Part shown: piece by piece, positions 18,271 through 27,758 of the stretch
Layout of the letters: every line of letters begins with the position of its first letter
Position numbering within the stretch: the first letter of the stretch is position 1
Assembly: GCA_963815965.1 (NCBI GenBank)
Contig: CAWFIT010000006.1
Coordinates: 1 to 64,000, forward strand
Length of the DNA stretch: 64,000 nucleotides
Source of the DNA: DASVFB01 sp963815965
GTDB taxonomy: Bacteria; Actinomycetota; Thermoleophilia; Gaiellales; Gaiellaceae
Reading direction: 5' to 3'
Notes under the pieces: generated by a model
Told to the model about the DNA's origin: nothing
Databases searched by the model: none
What the model saw: only the letters and a program-made list of their open reading frames with translations
Made by a program: the position numbers and the translations under genes

Positions 18271-18493
18271 CTTCCTCGGCTAGTACGAGCGGCTCCGGAG
18301 ACACGAGCAACGTCACGATCCTATGTTCGGACGCGCGGGGCAGCGCCGCGGCTGTCCTCAGGGGCCATTGGAGAACACTGGCCCAGCCCAATGCCTAATT
18401 CGCCACCGGGCGGCCCGGATCACGGCTTCCAGGCCGAGTTCGTAAGGCCCGGGCCTGCCGCTCGCGAGCGAACCGCGGCTAGCGTCCGCAGTA

Positions 18494-19131
18494 GTGGAAC
18501 CGGCCAGCATCAGCGACCCTGTCAAGGCGCCCGTCAGCGACTCTTCCTCGTCGCAGCTTCGCCGCCGTGCCCTACGGCTGGAGTACGCGACGCTCGCTTG
18601 GAATGTTGTCGGGTCCGTGATCGTGCTCGCTGCCGCGGTCGCCGCCCACTCCGTCGCACTCGCCGGGTTCGGGCTCGACTCGTTGATAGAGATCCTCGCC
18701 TCGCTCGTCGTCGTCTGGCAACTCCAGGACATCGACGCGGCCGAGCGGGAGCGGCGGGCGCTGCGGATCATCGGCGTCGCCTTCTTCCTGCTCGCGGCCT
18801 ACATCTTGGCCCAGTCGATCTACGTACTCGTCACCGCCGCCCATCCGCGCCATTCGCTCGCTCGGGATCGTCTGGCTTGCGCTCACGGCGGCGGCGATGT
18901 TCGTCCTCGCCGCCGCCAAGCATCGCACCGGCCGCGCTCTCGGCAACCGCGTGCGTCCAAACCGAGGCACGGGTGACCCTGATCGACGGGCTACTCGCGA
19001 CCGCGGTGTTGCTCGGGCTGATCCTCAACGCGGCGGCTGGCCTCTGGTGGGCGGACCCCGCCGCCGCGTTCGTGATCGTCTACTACGGCGCTCGCGAGGG
19101 GTGGCACGCGCTGCACGAGACGGCCGTATGA
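18494..19131 (+). CDS. Cation diffusion facilitator-type transporter, frameshifted
   Basis: Membrane transporter for divalent cations. From a GTG start: LEYATLAWNVVGSVIVLAAA, ALAGFGLDSLIEILASLVVV (helix II with the metal-site Asp), a long charged loop, RIIGVAFFLLAAYILAQSIY, then across two frameshifts (near 18850 and 18960) LTAAAMFVLAAAKHRTG and VTLIDGLLATAVLLGLILNA. It is a short form of about 210 residues without the cytoplasmic dimerisation domain. The stop overlaps the next start (ATGA), so the two are coupled. Confidence 0.75.
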
Positions 19132-19530
19132 ACTGGTGGCAATTGCTCCTTGTCTCGCTCGCCGTGGTCCTCGGCGTCTACGCGGCGTTCGTGGTCTGGC
19201 TTTTCGTCCGTCGGTCGCCGTGACGACGCCCGCGCGCTAGCCACGTTCATCGCCGACTGCATCGTGCTCGTCACGCGGCTTGCTCAGGAGCCGCGCGTTC
19301 CGCGCCGCCGCAAGCTGCTGCTGGTCGCGCTGCTTGGCTACCTCGCGTTGCCTTTTGACCTCGTGCCGGACTTCATCCCGGTCGCGGGGCAGCTCGACGA
19401 CGCGATCATCGTTGCGCTCGTACTCCGAAGCTTCGTCCGCTCGGGCGGTGAGCAGCTGATCCGCGAACTGTGGCCGGGGCCCGAGCAGTCGCTCGCGCTG
19501 ATCCTCCGACTCGCTCAGCAAGGCGCCTGA
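19128..19530 (+). CDS. DUF1232 (YkvA-type) membrane protein, one frameshift
   Basis: Begins MNWWQLLLVSLAVVLGVYAA (a membrane helix), then after a frameshift near 19220 continues with RRKLLLVALLGYLALPFDLV PDFIPV, the DUF1232 signature, followed by LDDAIIVALVLRSFVR. Translation is coupled to the cation transporter by an ATGA overlap. The family has two helices with the conserved P-x-D-L-x-PD-x-IP loop; its role is unknown. Likely functions with the upstream transporter in ion or envelope homeostasis. Confidence 0.75.
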
Positions 19531-19593
19531 GTCCGTACTCCGCGCTGGTCGGGAGACGATCCCGACACTGGCGCGCGCGATCCTCGTCGTCGA

Positions 19594-20768
19594 TCAGGTT
19601 TCAGCTTCGCCCAGCGCACCCACGCCGGCTGGCGCGACGGGCGCGGTGAGGTCTCGTTGCTCCTCGGTCGTTGGCGAGTAGAACCGTTGCGCGATCGCGG
19701 TCGGCACGATCGCGGAGAGGACGACGACTGCGATCAGGAGCGAGAACTGGGTCCGGTCGATGATGTGGGCGCTGAGCCCGTAGAGCGACGTGATCGTGCC
19801 GAAGGTCAGCCCGGTGGACATGAGGAGGGTCGTAAAGACGGCGTGCGGCGAGGTGTAGCGGCGCGCGAGCGGGAAGACGCCGACGAGCTTCGGGACCATC
19901 TTCCCGACGAAGAGGAGCGCGAGGATGCCGAGGTTCGCCCAGAGCGCGCCGGTAGAGACGTTCATGCCGCCCTTGAGGAAGAAGAAAGGGGTGAGGAACG
20001 CGAAGGCGACGACGCGCATCCGGTCTTGCTCTTGCCGGTGCTTGACGTAGTGCGATGACATGACGAGGCCGAGCACGAACGCCGGGAGCGCGGCTTGGGA
20101 GTTGGCGCGGGTTCCGAGCCACATCAGGCAGAACAGGCAGGCGAAGACGAGCTTGATCTCGGGCTCGATCACCCGGTCGCCGTAGCGGGAGAAGAACCAG
20201 GGCGAGATCCGCGGGAGCCCGACGATCATCCCGACCGAGACGAGCAGGAAGGGCACGATCCACACGTTGGCTTGATGAACAGGACGGTCAGGCCGACGAC
20301 GGTCGCGATGTCGGTGACGAAGGTCGCGGACATCAGCCGCTTGCCGATCAACTCGCGGTTGAGGCCCGTCTCGACGAGCACCGCGTAGACGACGGCGAGG
20401 CTGGTGGTCGAGAGTGCGAGACCGCCGATCTCTGCCTGCCGCCGCGACCAGTCGAGCGCGTAGAAGCAGAGCAGCCCGACGACAGCGAACGGCGCGAAGA
20501 AGCTGACCAGGCCGATCGAGAGCGAGCCCGCCACTCGCGCCGGAACTGCGGCACATCGACCTCCGCGCCCGCGAGGAACGTCAGCACGATCCCGGCGAAC
20601 GAGCCGATGAAAGCCAACCAACTCGGCACGTCGACGTTGAAGGAGTTCCCGACCACGACGCCGAGCAGAAGCTCGATCAGCGCGACCGAGATCCCGACCT
20701 CGACCGAGACCGTCGAAGCGAGAAGGATCGCCCCGGCGAGAACTGCCGCAACCGCTATGTTCGCTCAT
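19594..20768 (-). CDS. Na+/H+ or K+/H+ antiporter (CPA2/Kef type), frameshifted
   Basis: Multi-helix exchanger. Segments in order: AVAAVLAGAILLASTVSVEV, SWLAFIGSFAGIVLTFLAGAE, IGGLALSTTSLAVVYAVLVE, SATFVTDIATVVGLTVLFIK (the TD signature helix), PFLLVSVGMIVGLPRISPWF, LPAFVLGLVMSS, FAFLTPFFFLKGGMNVS and LLMSTGLTFGTITSLYGL. Breaks near 20755, 20535 and 20270 move the frame. No RCK domain follows. Convergent with the DUF1232 gene. The order of helices and the TD motif make the family secure; the substrate ion cannot be read from the sequence. Confidence 0.85.
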
Positions 20769-20795
20769 GAGCCTCTACCTCCGGTGGGTTGGTAG

Positions 20796-21560
20796 AGGCC
20801 ATTGGCTCAGTACGAGCGGTTGATCGGGGGCCTCACCCCGCTTACAGCAGCCAGGATCCTACTTACCCTCCGAATGGCATCTCGGGGGACGTTCCGGAAC
20901 ACTGGCGCACATCACGGAACCTGCGCTCGACGTCAACAGGAACGGCGTGCGGCGAGACGGAATCGCCATCCGACCTCCGGAGCGTCCATCGGCAGGTGAG
21001 CGACGGCAGCGCGGAGCGTGCCGCATGACCACCCGTGATCAACGCGACCATCGTCGTACAGGTCGCGGATAACGGCCTTCCATGCCGCGCCGCTAGCCGG
21101 CGCCGGACGGACGTGTTCCGCTCCGCGCGTATGCGCGTGACTGCAGCCAGCTAACAGGGTCTCGCCGGGGATCTAGAGCGCCCGAGCTTCTATGTAGTCC
21201 CCCGTTGTCACCTCGCGGCGATGCTCTACGCCCAGCACCGCTGGTGGCTCGACGAGCCGGGCAAGCGCGGACAGCCACACACGGACAACCCGCGTCGGGG
21301 CGTCACGGGTGAGGAGGTCCAGGGTTACCTGGAGCGGTGGGGACCTGCTCGCGAGGGAACCCGAACGCGCCCCGTACCTCGGTGACCCCTGGTACCTGGA
21401 ACTGCTCGAAACTAAGCGATGGCGTCCCGAGCACGTCCCGCGTGCCATACGCTCGCGTGGGAAGCGCTGAGCACCAACCACGCACGTTGGGGGGTTACCG
21501 CGTCTCCAGCTGTTCCCATTTTGTTACCACGGGCGGTGATCGCGTTTCCGCCCCGGTAAA
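20796..21560. other. Long non-coding stretch inside the tRNA-bounded segment
   Basis: About 760 bases without a recognised gene. At 21515-21535 the sequence CCATTTTGTTACCACG resembles 16970-16985 (CCATTTTGTGACCACG) and, more weakly, 17211-17227; each lies near one of the tRNA copies. This is where an integrase gene would be expected, but I find no integrase motif. It may be a decayed recombination region. Confidence 0.4.
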
Positions 21561-21566
21561 CAAAAA

Positions 21567-21582
21567 CCCCGCCTGAGCGGGG
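21567..21582 (-). terminator. Terminator of tRNA-Val
   Basis: CCCCGC and GCGGGG pair across CTGA and, read on the minus strand, are followed by a T-run (TTTTTG). It lies just after the tRNA 3' end. Confidence 0.75.
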
Positions 21583-21593
21583 CTTTCGTGAGG

Positions 21594-21666
21594 TGGGCGG
21601 TACTGGGCTCGAACCAGTGACCCCCAGCTTGTCGAGCTGGTGCTCTCCCAACTGAGCTAACCGCCC
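21594..21666 (-). tRNA. tRNA-Val (anticodon GAC)
   Basis: Seven-base acceptor stem GGGCGGT/ACCGCCC, D arm TAGCTCAGTTGGGAGAGCA, anticodon arm CCAGC-TCGACAA-GCTGG with anticodon GAC, and T arm with GGTTCGAGCCC. Length 73; the 3' CCA is not encoded (the gene is followed by CCT). Its 3' 43 bases are duplicated at 17059-17101. Confidence 0.95.
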
Positions 21667-21692
21667 GGGTCGCGAAACAGTCTAGCCCAGGC

Positions 21693-22907
21693 TCAGAAGA
21701 TCTCCGGGCACCACGGATGCAGGCCGTGGCGGAAGATGCCGTCCGCTCGCTCGACCGCGCCCGGCTTGAGCTCCTCGACTCGGCCGCCCTGCGCGAGCTG
21801 CGCGAAGCGGATGCCGCCGAGGTACGCGGCGCCGAGCGTCGAGACATCAAGCGCAAGATCGGCGTCCGCGTTCGTTCGCTCCGCGGCGCCGCCGGCGAGC
21901 TTCCACCGCCCCTCGTTCCACGGGCAGAACGAGTCGCGAACGTCGAAGACGACCTCGCCGTCTTCGGGATACGTCCGTCCCGACAACGCAGCGCCGACAT
22001 CGACGAGCCGGACCCACAATCCGTCACCGGGCCGATAACGCATGCGCCGCGTCTGCGCGAGCACGAAAAACAGCGGGTGGTCTGGAGGCAAGAGCCACGA
22101 CCAAATCGACGCGACCCAGTCGATGTCGAGCAGGTAGCGCCACAGCTCGGCCAGCGACGACGCCTCGGCCGCGATCGCCTCGATTACGAGCACCTTGCCC
22201 GACGACACGCCTTCGTCCCAGTCCATCTTGTGGCGGTAGATGGCGTACCCGGCGGGCGCGCCGTCGACTTCGAGGAGCACGAAGCGCTTCGGGCCTGCGC
22301 CGCCGCGGCGGTCGGACGGATCGCGGAGGACGCGCAGCTCCCACCAGTCGCGCGAACGCAAGAACACACCCGGACGCTCGCGCGCGAGGCCTTCCCACAG
22401 CGGCGGGAACGTGTCGAGCGCGTCGTCCTTCTCGACGACTCGCATCGTGCCGGACGGCTCGCGTGGCGCGATGAAGTCGACGTACTCCTTCGGGATGTCC
22501 ACCTCTCCTGCGTACGCGGCCGGGCCAAAGCCGAAGCGTCCGTAGATCGTTTCCTCCGACGCCCAGAGCGCCGCGATCGGCTCGCCTCGTTCGTGCACAT
22601 CGTCGAGCTGCGCGCGCATCATCGCGCGTAGAACACCTCGCCGCCGATGCGTCGGCGCGACGCCGACGACTGTCGTTCCTCCGCAGGGCAACATGCCTCC
22701 CGGCACCGACATCGTGAACGGGAAAGCGCCCGCACCGCCGACGATCTGTCCGTCCTCCCAAGCCGCGTGCATCCGCTCGAGCGGCAGCACCCGCGAGAAC
22801 CGCTCCGTCTTCTCAGGGTCGGGCTCGTTGCCGAAGTACTGGCCGATCGCGTCCGTCGCATCGGCGTACTCGGCGAGATCGGCGCAGGGGCGCACTTCGA
22901 AGCTCAT
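21693..22907 (-). CDS. Eis-family GNAT N-acetyltransferase
   Basis: 404 residues, the usual length for Eis-type enzymes, with tandem GNAT folds and an SCP2-like C-terminal domain. The N-terminal domain has the acetyl-CoA site VGVAPTHRRRGVLRAMM; a conserved ALWASEETIYGRFGFG follows. The C-terminal part has LALDVSTLGAAYLGGIRFAQ, the sterol-carrier-like end, and the chain terminates CPEIF, with a free C-terminal carboxylate that in Eis enters the active site. Mycobacterial Eis acetylates aminoglycosides and protein lysines; the substrate here is unknown. The start overlaps the pcrA stop (ATGA), so the two are translationally coupled. Confidence 0.88.
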   Translation of the reverse strand: MSFEVRPCADLAEYADATDAIGQYFGNEPDPEKTERFSRVLPLERMHAAWEDGQIVGGAGAFPFTMSVPGGMLPCGGTTVVGVAPTHRRRGVLRAMMRAQLDDVHERGEPIAALWASEETIYGRFGFGPAAYAGEVDIPKEYVDFIAPREPSGTMRVVEKDDALDTFPPLWEGLARERPGVFLRSRDWWELRVLRDPSDRRGGAGPKRFVLLEVDGAPAGYAIYRHKMDWDEGVSSGKVLVIEAIAAEASSLAELWRYLLDIDWVASIWSWLLPPDHPLFFVLAQTRRMRYRPGDGLWVRLVDVGAALSGRTYPEDGEVVFDVRDSFCPWNEGRWKLAGGAAERTNADADLALDVSTLGAAYLGGIRFAQLAQGGRVEELKPGAVERADGIFRHGLHPWCPEIF

Positions 22908-25057
22908 CCTGGGATCTTCTCCAACGGCGCGTAGTCGAGCATCAGTCGCCGCTCGCTTCCGTCCTCGAAGCGCACGGTGATGACTCCGCCGGCGTCGATG
23001 CCGGTCACGACCCCTTCGCCCATCGTCTGGTGGCGAACGGAGTCGCCGGTCGACAGCGCGGGATGGTCGCGCAGCGCGTGCTCGACCGGCGTCTTGCGCC
23101 CATAGTCCCAGCGTGCCGGACTGAGGCGCTCACGCACAACGCCGTGCTCGGGCAGTTCGTCGAGGAAGCGCGAGGGCAGGTTGTACGCGCGATTGCCAAA
23201 AAGCATGCGGGACGAAGCGTGTGTCAGGCACAACCGCTCCTGCGCGCGGGTCATGCCCACATAGCAGAGGCGGCGCTCCTCCTCGATGCCCTGCTCCTCG
23301 ATCGCGCGTGCGTGCGGGAAGAGACCTTCCTCCATCCCGATCACGAAGACAGCGCGAAACTCCAGGCCCTTGGCGTTGTGCAGTGTCATGAGCGTCACGA
23401 GCGAGCCGTCGCCGCGCATCGCGTCCTGGTCCGAGTAGAGCGAGATCTCCTGCAGGAAAGACGAGAGCGACGGCTCCTGCGCATTCTCGATGTACTCCCT
23501 CGCGACGCCGACAAGCTCTTGCAGGTTCTCGATGCGACCTTGCGCCTCGATCGTACGTTCGGCCTCGAGCGCAGGGAGGTAGCCGCTCTGCTCGAGAACG
23601 CGTTCGACCAGCTCCGGAACGCTGAGCTCTTGCGCCTGCGCCATCAGCGAGGCGAGCAGCGTGTGCAGCTGCTTCACCGATTTCAGCGGTGCCGCGCCGA
23701 CGCCGGCCTCGTCGGCGCGCGGGAGCGCGTCCCAAAGCCAGATCGCTTGCGCGTCGGCGAACGTGACAAGCCGCGCGATTGACGAGTCGCCGATCCCACG
23801 GCGTGGTCGGTTCGCGATGCGCATCAGCGACACGGCGTCGGATGGATTGTCGACCACCTGCAGATACGCGATCACGTCTTTGATCTCGGCGCGCTCGTAG
23901 AAGCGCGGCCCGCCGATCACCTGGTACGCGATGCCCTGCCGCACGAGCACGTCCTCGAGCACGCGGGACTGCGCGTTCATCCGGTAGAAGACCGCGATCT
24001 CGCTGCCCGAGAAGCCTTCCTCGACGAGCGCGGCGACGCGCGCGGCGACGAAGCGCGCTTCGGCATGCTCGTCCTCGACCTCGATCGCCTCGACCGGTTC
24101 GCCCTCGCCGAGGTCGGAGAAGAGGTGCTTCGGCTTTCGCTCGCTGTTGTTCTCGATCACCGCGTTCGCTGCGCGGAGGATCGAGTTCGTCGAGCGGTAG
24201 TTCTGCTCGAGCGCGATCGTCTGCGTCCCGGGGAAGTCGCGCTCGAAGTCGAGAATGTTGCGGATGTCGGCCCCGCGGAACGCGTAGATCGACTGATCCG
24301 GGTCGCCGACAGCGCAGAGGTTGCGGTGCTTGGAGGCGAGCAGCTGCAGCAGCCGGTACTGCGCGTGGTTCGTGTCCTGGTACTCATCCACGAGGATGTA
24401 ACGGAAAGCCTTGCGCCAGCGTTCGAGCGCGTCGGGGAAGCGCTCGAGCACGTCGACGGTCAGGTACAGCAGATCGTCGAAGTCGACCGCGTTCGAGGCG
24501 AACAGCTTGCTCTGGTACAGCTCGTAGACGTCGGCGACCGTCTGGTCGTAGAACGACGAGACGCGCTCGCGGAACTGCACGGGCCCGACGAGGTTGTTCT
24601 TCTCGCGCGAGATGACGGAGTGGATGCCACGCGGCGTGAAGCGCTTCGGGTCGCGCTCGAGCTCTTCGAGGCACTGCTTGACGAGCCGGACCTGGTCGGC
24701 CTGGTCGTAGATCGTGAACGTCGACCGGTAGCCGAGCCGTTGCGCCTCGCGGCGGAAGATACGGCCGCATGCCGCGTGGAAGGTGAGGATCCAGATCGCG
24801 CGGGCGACGCCGCCGAGCATCCGCTCGAGCCGCTCGCGCATCTCCCCCGCCGCCTTGTTCGTGAACGTGATCGCGAGGATCTCGTTCGGCTTCACCCCCT
24901 GCGTCGCGAGCAGGTGCGCGACGCGGTGTGTGAGCACTCGTGTCTTGCCTGAGCCCGCTCCCGCGATCACGAGCAGCGGCCCCTCGGTCGTCAGCACGGC
25001 CTCCCGCTGGGCGGGATTCAGGTCCGCGAGATAGCGCTCGGGCGAGGCGACGGGCAC
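22904..25057 (-). CDS. pcrA: UvrD/PcrA-type DNA helicase
   Basis: 717 residues from a GTG start. Superfamily 1A 3'-5' helicase for repair and for clearing RecA and stalled complexes. Motifs in order: Q motif LNPAQREAV, Walker A AGAGSGKT, Ia ITFTNKAAGEM, II VDEYQDTN, III VGDPDQSIYAFRGAD, IV LEQNYRST, V LMTLHNAKGLEF, VI YVGMTRAQERL. The C-terminal tail ends with a beta-rich segment (MGEGVVTGIDAGGVITVRFE) resembling the Tudor-like domain that binds RNA polymerase in PcrA. No frameshift. Upstream of the Eis-type gene and overlapping it by four bases. Confidence 0.95.
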   Translation of the reverse strand: MPVASPERYLADLNPAQREAVLTTEGPLLVIAGAGSGKTRVLTHRVAHLLATQGVKPNEILAITFTNKAAGEMRERLERMLGGVARAIWILTFHAACGRIFRREAQRLGYRSTFTIYDQADQVRLVKQCLEELERDPKRFTPRGIHSVISREKNNLVGPVQFRERVSSFYDQTVADVYELYQSKLFASNAVDFDDLLYLTVDVLERFPDALERWRKAFRYILVDEYQDTNHAQYRLLQLLASKHRNLCAVGDPDQSIYAFRGADIRNILDFERDFPGTQTIALEQNYRSTNSILRAANAVIENNSERKPKHLFSDLGEGEPVEAIEVEDEHAEARFVAARVAALVEEGFSGSEIAVFYRMNAQSRVLEDVLVRQGIAYQVIGGPRFYERAEIKDVIAYLQVVDNPSDAVSLMRIANRPRRGIGDSSIARLVTFADAQAIWLWDALPRADEAGVGAAPLKSVKQLHTLLASLMAQAQELSVPELVERVLEQSGYLPALEAERTIEAQGRIENLQELVGVAREYIENAQEPSLSSFLQEISLYSDQDAMRGDGSLVTLMTLHNAKGLEFRAVFVIGMEEGLFPHARAIEEQGIEEERRLCYVGMTRAQERLCLTHASSRMLFGNRAYNLPSRFLDELPEHGVVRERLSPARWDYGRKTPVEHALRDHPALSTGDSVRHQTMGEGVVTGIDAGGVITVRFEDGSERRLMLDYAPLEKIPG

Positions 25058-25066
25058 CCGTCGATG

Positions 25067-25916
25067 CTAGCGACGGAGCCCGAGGTACTTTCCGAGCACG
25101 GCGAACCCGCCGAAGCAGGCGAGTCCTTCGAAGGCACCCTGGATCAGCCCGTCGAACGGATCGCCCTGCGCCGCGACCGCGAGCCACACGAGGAGCCCGG
25201 CGGCGATTGCCACGAAGCGGGCGAACCGCCATGGGTCGTCGCCGAAGCTCGGGCCGAGGTCGGCGAAGACGTCGCCTGCCTTTCCTCCGACCTGCGGCCG
25301 AAAGCGCGTCGCGGTGAGTGCAGGAGCGGCGGCGAGAGCAAGGAGCACCGAGGCTCCGACGGTCGACGTGTAGGTGAGCGTCAGCCACCACCCGGCGAGC
25401 TCGGCGCGAAACTCGTAGGCGTACAGCGGCAGCGCAACCATGGTCAGGAGCCCGAAGAGGAGCGCCAAGCCGGTCCGGCGTCTGATCACGACGAGCTCGC
25501 TGGTCGGGATCACGCGTTCGCGGCGGCGACGCAGAGTGCGAAGCAAAGCGAGCGCTCCGGCGACGAACGAGACCTGCGGCGCGACGATCATCAGCGCGAA
25601 CGCGAGTCGCGCCGAGCGCGGGATCGAGCAGTCTCGGTCGGCGGGCTTGCGAAGCCGAGCGAGACGAACGAGACGGCATAGACGCGCGCCTGCGACGCCG
25701 AGCGCGGCGAACGCGCTGACCGCGGCACGGCGCGAGGCCTGCGCGCCGAGCTCAGCGGCGAACGTGTTGGCGACCTCGCGTGCAGAGCCGAAACGCTTCT
25801 GCGCGTCCGGGTCCGAGCGAAGATGGTCGTCCGCCTCGAGCAGAATTCTGCGACGCGTTCGACCGCGGATGCCGTGCGCCGCCAACTCGTGCGACAGCTC
25901 GTCGAGATACGTCATG
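25067..25916 (-). CDS. Multi-helix membrane protein paired with a PadR regulator
   Basis: About 283 residues from the ATG at 25916. The N-terminal 60 residues (YLDELSHELAAHGIRGRTRR, ILLEADDHLR) resemble the cytoplasmic HAAS/permease-prefix helical domain often coupled to PadR repressors. At least five membrane helices follow (AFALMIVAPQVSFVAGALAL, TGLALLFGLLTMVALPLYAY, LLALAAAPALTATRF and two near the C-terminus). Its start overlaps the stop of padR. Such pairs normally make a PadR-controlled membrane stress or transport module. The product itself is unknown. Confidence 0.65.
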
Positions 25917-26223
25917 CGAGCACCGCATCGACTGCGCTTGCAAAATCGCTCCACTCGCGCTTGCTCGTATCGAGGCGCCGGCGCCCTCGAGCTGTGAGCT
26001 TGTAGACCCGACGCTTGCGGCCGCTTGCATTCGACCAGCCGCTTGCGAGCAGCCCGGCCCGCTCGAGCCGGTGCAGCGCCGGATAGACCGTCCCCTCGGG
26101 CAGCGCGAAAGTTCCGCGGCTGCGGAGCTTCAACTCCTCGATGATCGCGTATCCGTGTGCCGGACCGGCGGCGACGACGGCGAGGATCAGCGAGTCAAGA
26201 TGCCCTTTGAGGGTCTCGGCCAT
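25912..26223 (-). CDS. PadR-family transcriptional regulator
   Basis: 103 residues. Winged helix: LKGHLDSLILAVVAAGPAHG, YAIIEELKLRSRGTFALPEG, TVYPALHRLERAGLLAS and a wing YKLTARGRRRL. PadR proteins repress their own operon, often through a drug- or lipid-binding pocket. A 21-bp palindrome lies 14 bases upstream and is the probable operator. The membrane-protein gene follows with a 4- to 5-base overlap. Confidence 0.9.
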   Translation of the reverse strand: MAETLKGHLDSLILAVVAAGPAHGYAIIEELKLRSRGTFALPEGTVYPALHRLERAGLLASGWSNASGRKRRVYKLTARGRRRLDTSKREWSDFASAVDAVLA

Positions 26224-26236
26224 CGCCGGGCACTCT

Positions 26237-26257
26237 ATACCTAGCGTCGCTATGTAT
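26237..26257. promoter_or_regulatory. Candidate PadR operator
   Basis: ATACCTAGCG, one central base, then CGCTATGTAT: a 21-base palindrome with one mismatched pair, just upstream of padR and overlapping the end of the cinA-like gene. Known PadR boxes have ATGTAT/ATACAT half sites, which this contains in part. Confidence 0.6.
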
Positions 26258-26955
26258 CAAGCGCTGTCGCGACGTACTCGGCCGCGGCGGCAAGTTGCTG
26301 CGGATCGCTCGACTTGAGCACGACCTCGACGTGCGGTCCCGAGCCCACCGAATGACGGATACGAGCCGACGAGCAGCCCGGGAAACTGCTCTCCGGCTTT
26401 CGCGAGCACCTCCACGATCTCGCTCTCGCGCGCCGAATATGTGCGACGCCACGAGTCGATCGGAGGTCCGGTCGCCAACTCTCCCACGACCGTCTCGAAC
26501 ATCGCCGTCATCTCCGCCGGCAAGCCCGGAAAGACGTACACGTTCTCGATCAGGAAGCCGGGAGCACCGCCGAGCGGATTCTCGAGCCCGCGACTGCCGA
26601 CCGGGAGATCCGCCCAGCGAGCCGCATACTCCGGGTCTCGCGTGAAACGCGCGCGCAGCGCGTCCGCGAGCTCCGGCACCGATTCCTGGCCGACGTCGAA
26701 GGCGGCCGCAAGCGCCTCACGCGTCAGGTCGTCGGGAGTGCCGCCGAGTCCGCCCGTCACGAAGACAAAGTCGACCTCGGGCGCCTCGCGGCGGATGAAG
26801 CGCGCGACGGCTTCGATCTCGTCCGGAACCGCTGCATGGATCGCGACGCTAATGCCGATTCGCTCGAGCCGGCGTGCGAGCCAGGCGCCGTTCGTGTCGG
26901 CGACATCGCCGGACGTGAGCTCGTTGCCGATCGTGAGGATTGCAGCCGTTGTCAC
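26250..26955 (-). CDS. CinA-type molybdopterin-binding-domain protein, one frameshift
   Basis: About 234 residues: the N-terminal domain of CinA (MoCF-like), without the C-terminal deamidase domain. Motifs: AILTIGNELTSGDVADTNGA, FVFVTGGLGGTPDDLTREAL, GAPGFLIENVYVFPGLPAEM. A frameshift near 26345 precedes the expected ending AAAAEYVATALDT and a stop at 26250. Stand-alone domains of this kind are common in actinobacteria; full CinA acts on pyridine nucleotide repair. It lies divergent from the next plus-strand gene. Confidence 0.8.
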
Positions 26956-26975
26956 CGGACCGCGAGTATTGCAGC

Positions 26976-27758
26976 GTGGAATCCCTCGAGGTGCTTCGCG
27001 AACGGCGCGCGCACGACTGTCGGCTCACGGCCGAGCGCGCGCTGCAGTCGATCGACGAGGCTGAGGCCTTTCTACGGGACCGCGGCCTGTTGACGCGCAC
27101 CGCTGACTCCTCCCTGCCAAGCCTGTACGAGGCGTGCCACGAAGAGGAGTACAAGCCCGGAAGCGGCGGTTTCGGCGCGTGGCCGCGGACGAAGTGGCCG
27201 TGGTTCGGCCACCTCGCCGAGCGCGGCTACTTGGTCGTCGCCGTGCACCGCGGCAAGAACGTGCTGGTCACGAACGAGGTCGCCGCGCTGCTCGATCCGA
27301 TTTGCCGCGCCGAGATCGAGCGCACGCGCGCGGCCGCGCCGGACTGGGACCGCCTCCTCGACCACCTCGCTTCCGCCGGTCCGTCGAGTCTCGAGGATCT
27401 GCGCATCGAGCTCGATCTCAAACCGAAGGAGTTGAAAGACGCGAGGTCGCCGCTCGAGCGCTGCGGCGCGATCGTCTCTCGTTCGCTCGCAGTGACGGGC
27501 GGTGAGGGCCATACCCATTCGAGCGTGCTGGCTCGTTGGGATCACGTCTTTTCGGGTTCGGGTAATGAAGGCGTAGATCTACATCAGGCGTTCCAGGAGC
27601 TCCTCGTCGCCGGTCTCCGAGCGGCAGTCGTCGCACCCGAAGCCGAGCTGAAGCGCTGGTTCTCGTGGCAGTGGTACTGGGACGACTCGCTCGTCGACGA
27701 CCTCGTCCGCGAAGGACGACTCCGCCGCGTCGACGGACACGTCGCGATGGTCGCGTGA
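26976..27758 (+). CDS. Winged-helix protein related to AlkZ-type DNA glycosylases
   Basis: 260 residues from a GTG at 26976. Beginning ESLEVLRERRAHDCRLTAER, then PSLYEACHEEEYKPGSGGFG, WPRTKWPWFGHLAERGYLV, SSLEDLRIELDLKPKELKDA, RCGAIVSRSL and WFSWQWYWDDSLVDDLVREG. The winged-helix tandem and the tryptophan-rich end suggest a short member of the AlkZ/YcaQ (HTH_42) group, which unhooks DNA crosslinks. The catalytic glutamine motif is not obvious, so this is tentative. The stop overlaps the next start (GTGA). Confidence 0.5.
   Translation: MESLEVLRERRAHDCRLTAERALQSIDEAEAFLRDRGLLTRTADSSLPSLYEACHEEEYKPGSGGFGAWPRTKWPWFGHLAERGYLVVAVHRGKNVLVTNEVAALLDPICRAEIERTRAAAPDWDRLLDHLASAGPSSLEDLRIELDLKPKELKDARSPLERCGAIVSRSLAVTGGEGHTHSSVLARWDHVFSGSGNEGVDLHQAFQELLVAGLRAAVVAPEAELKRWFSWQWYWDDSLVDDLVREGRLRRVDGHVAMVA

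Noticed and set aside
21412..21651. Open frame beginning MGEHQLDKLGVTGSSPVPP
   Set aside because: This is the translation of the tRNA-Val gene in the wrong sense, a common false protein call.
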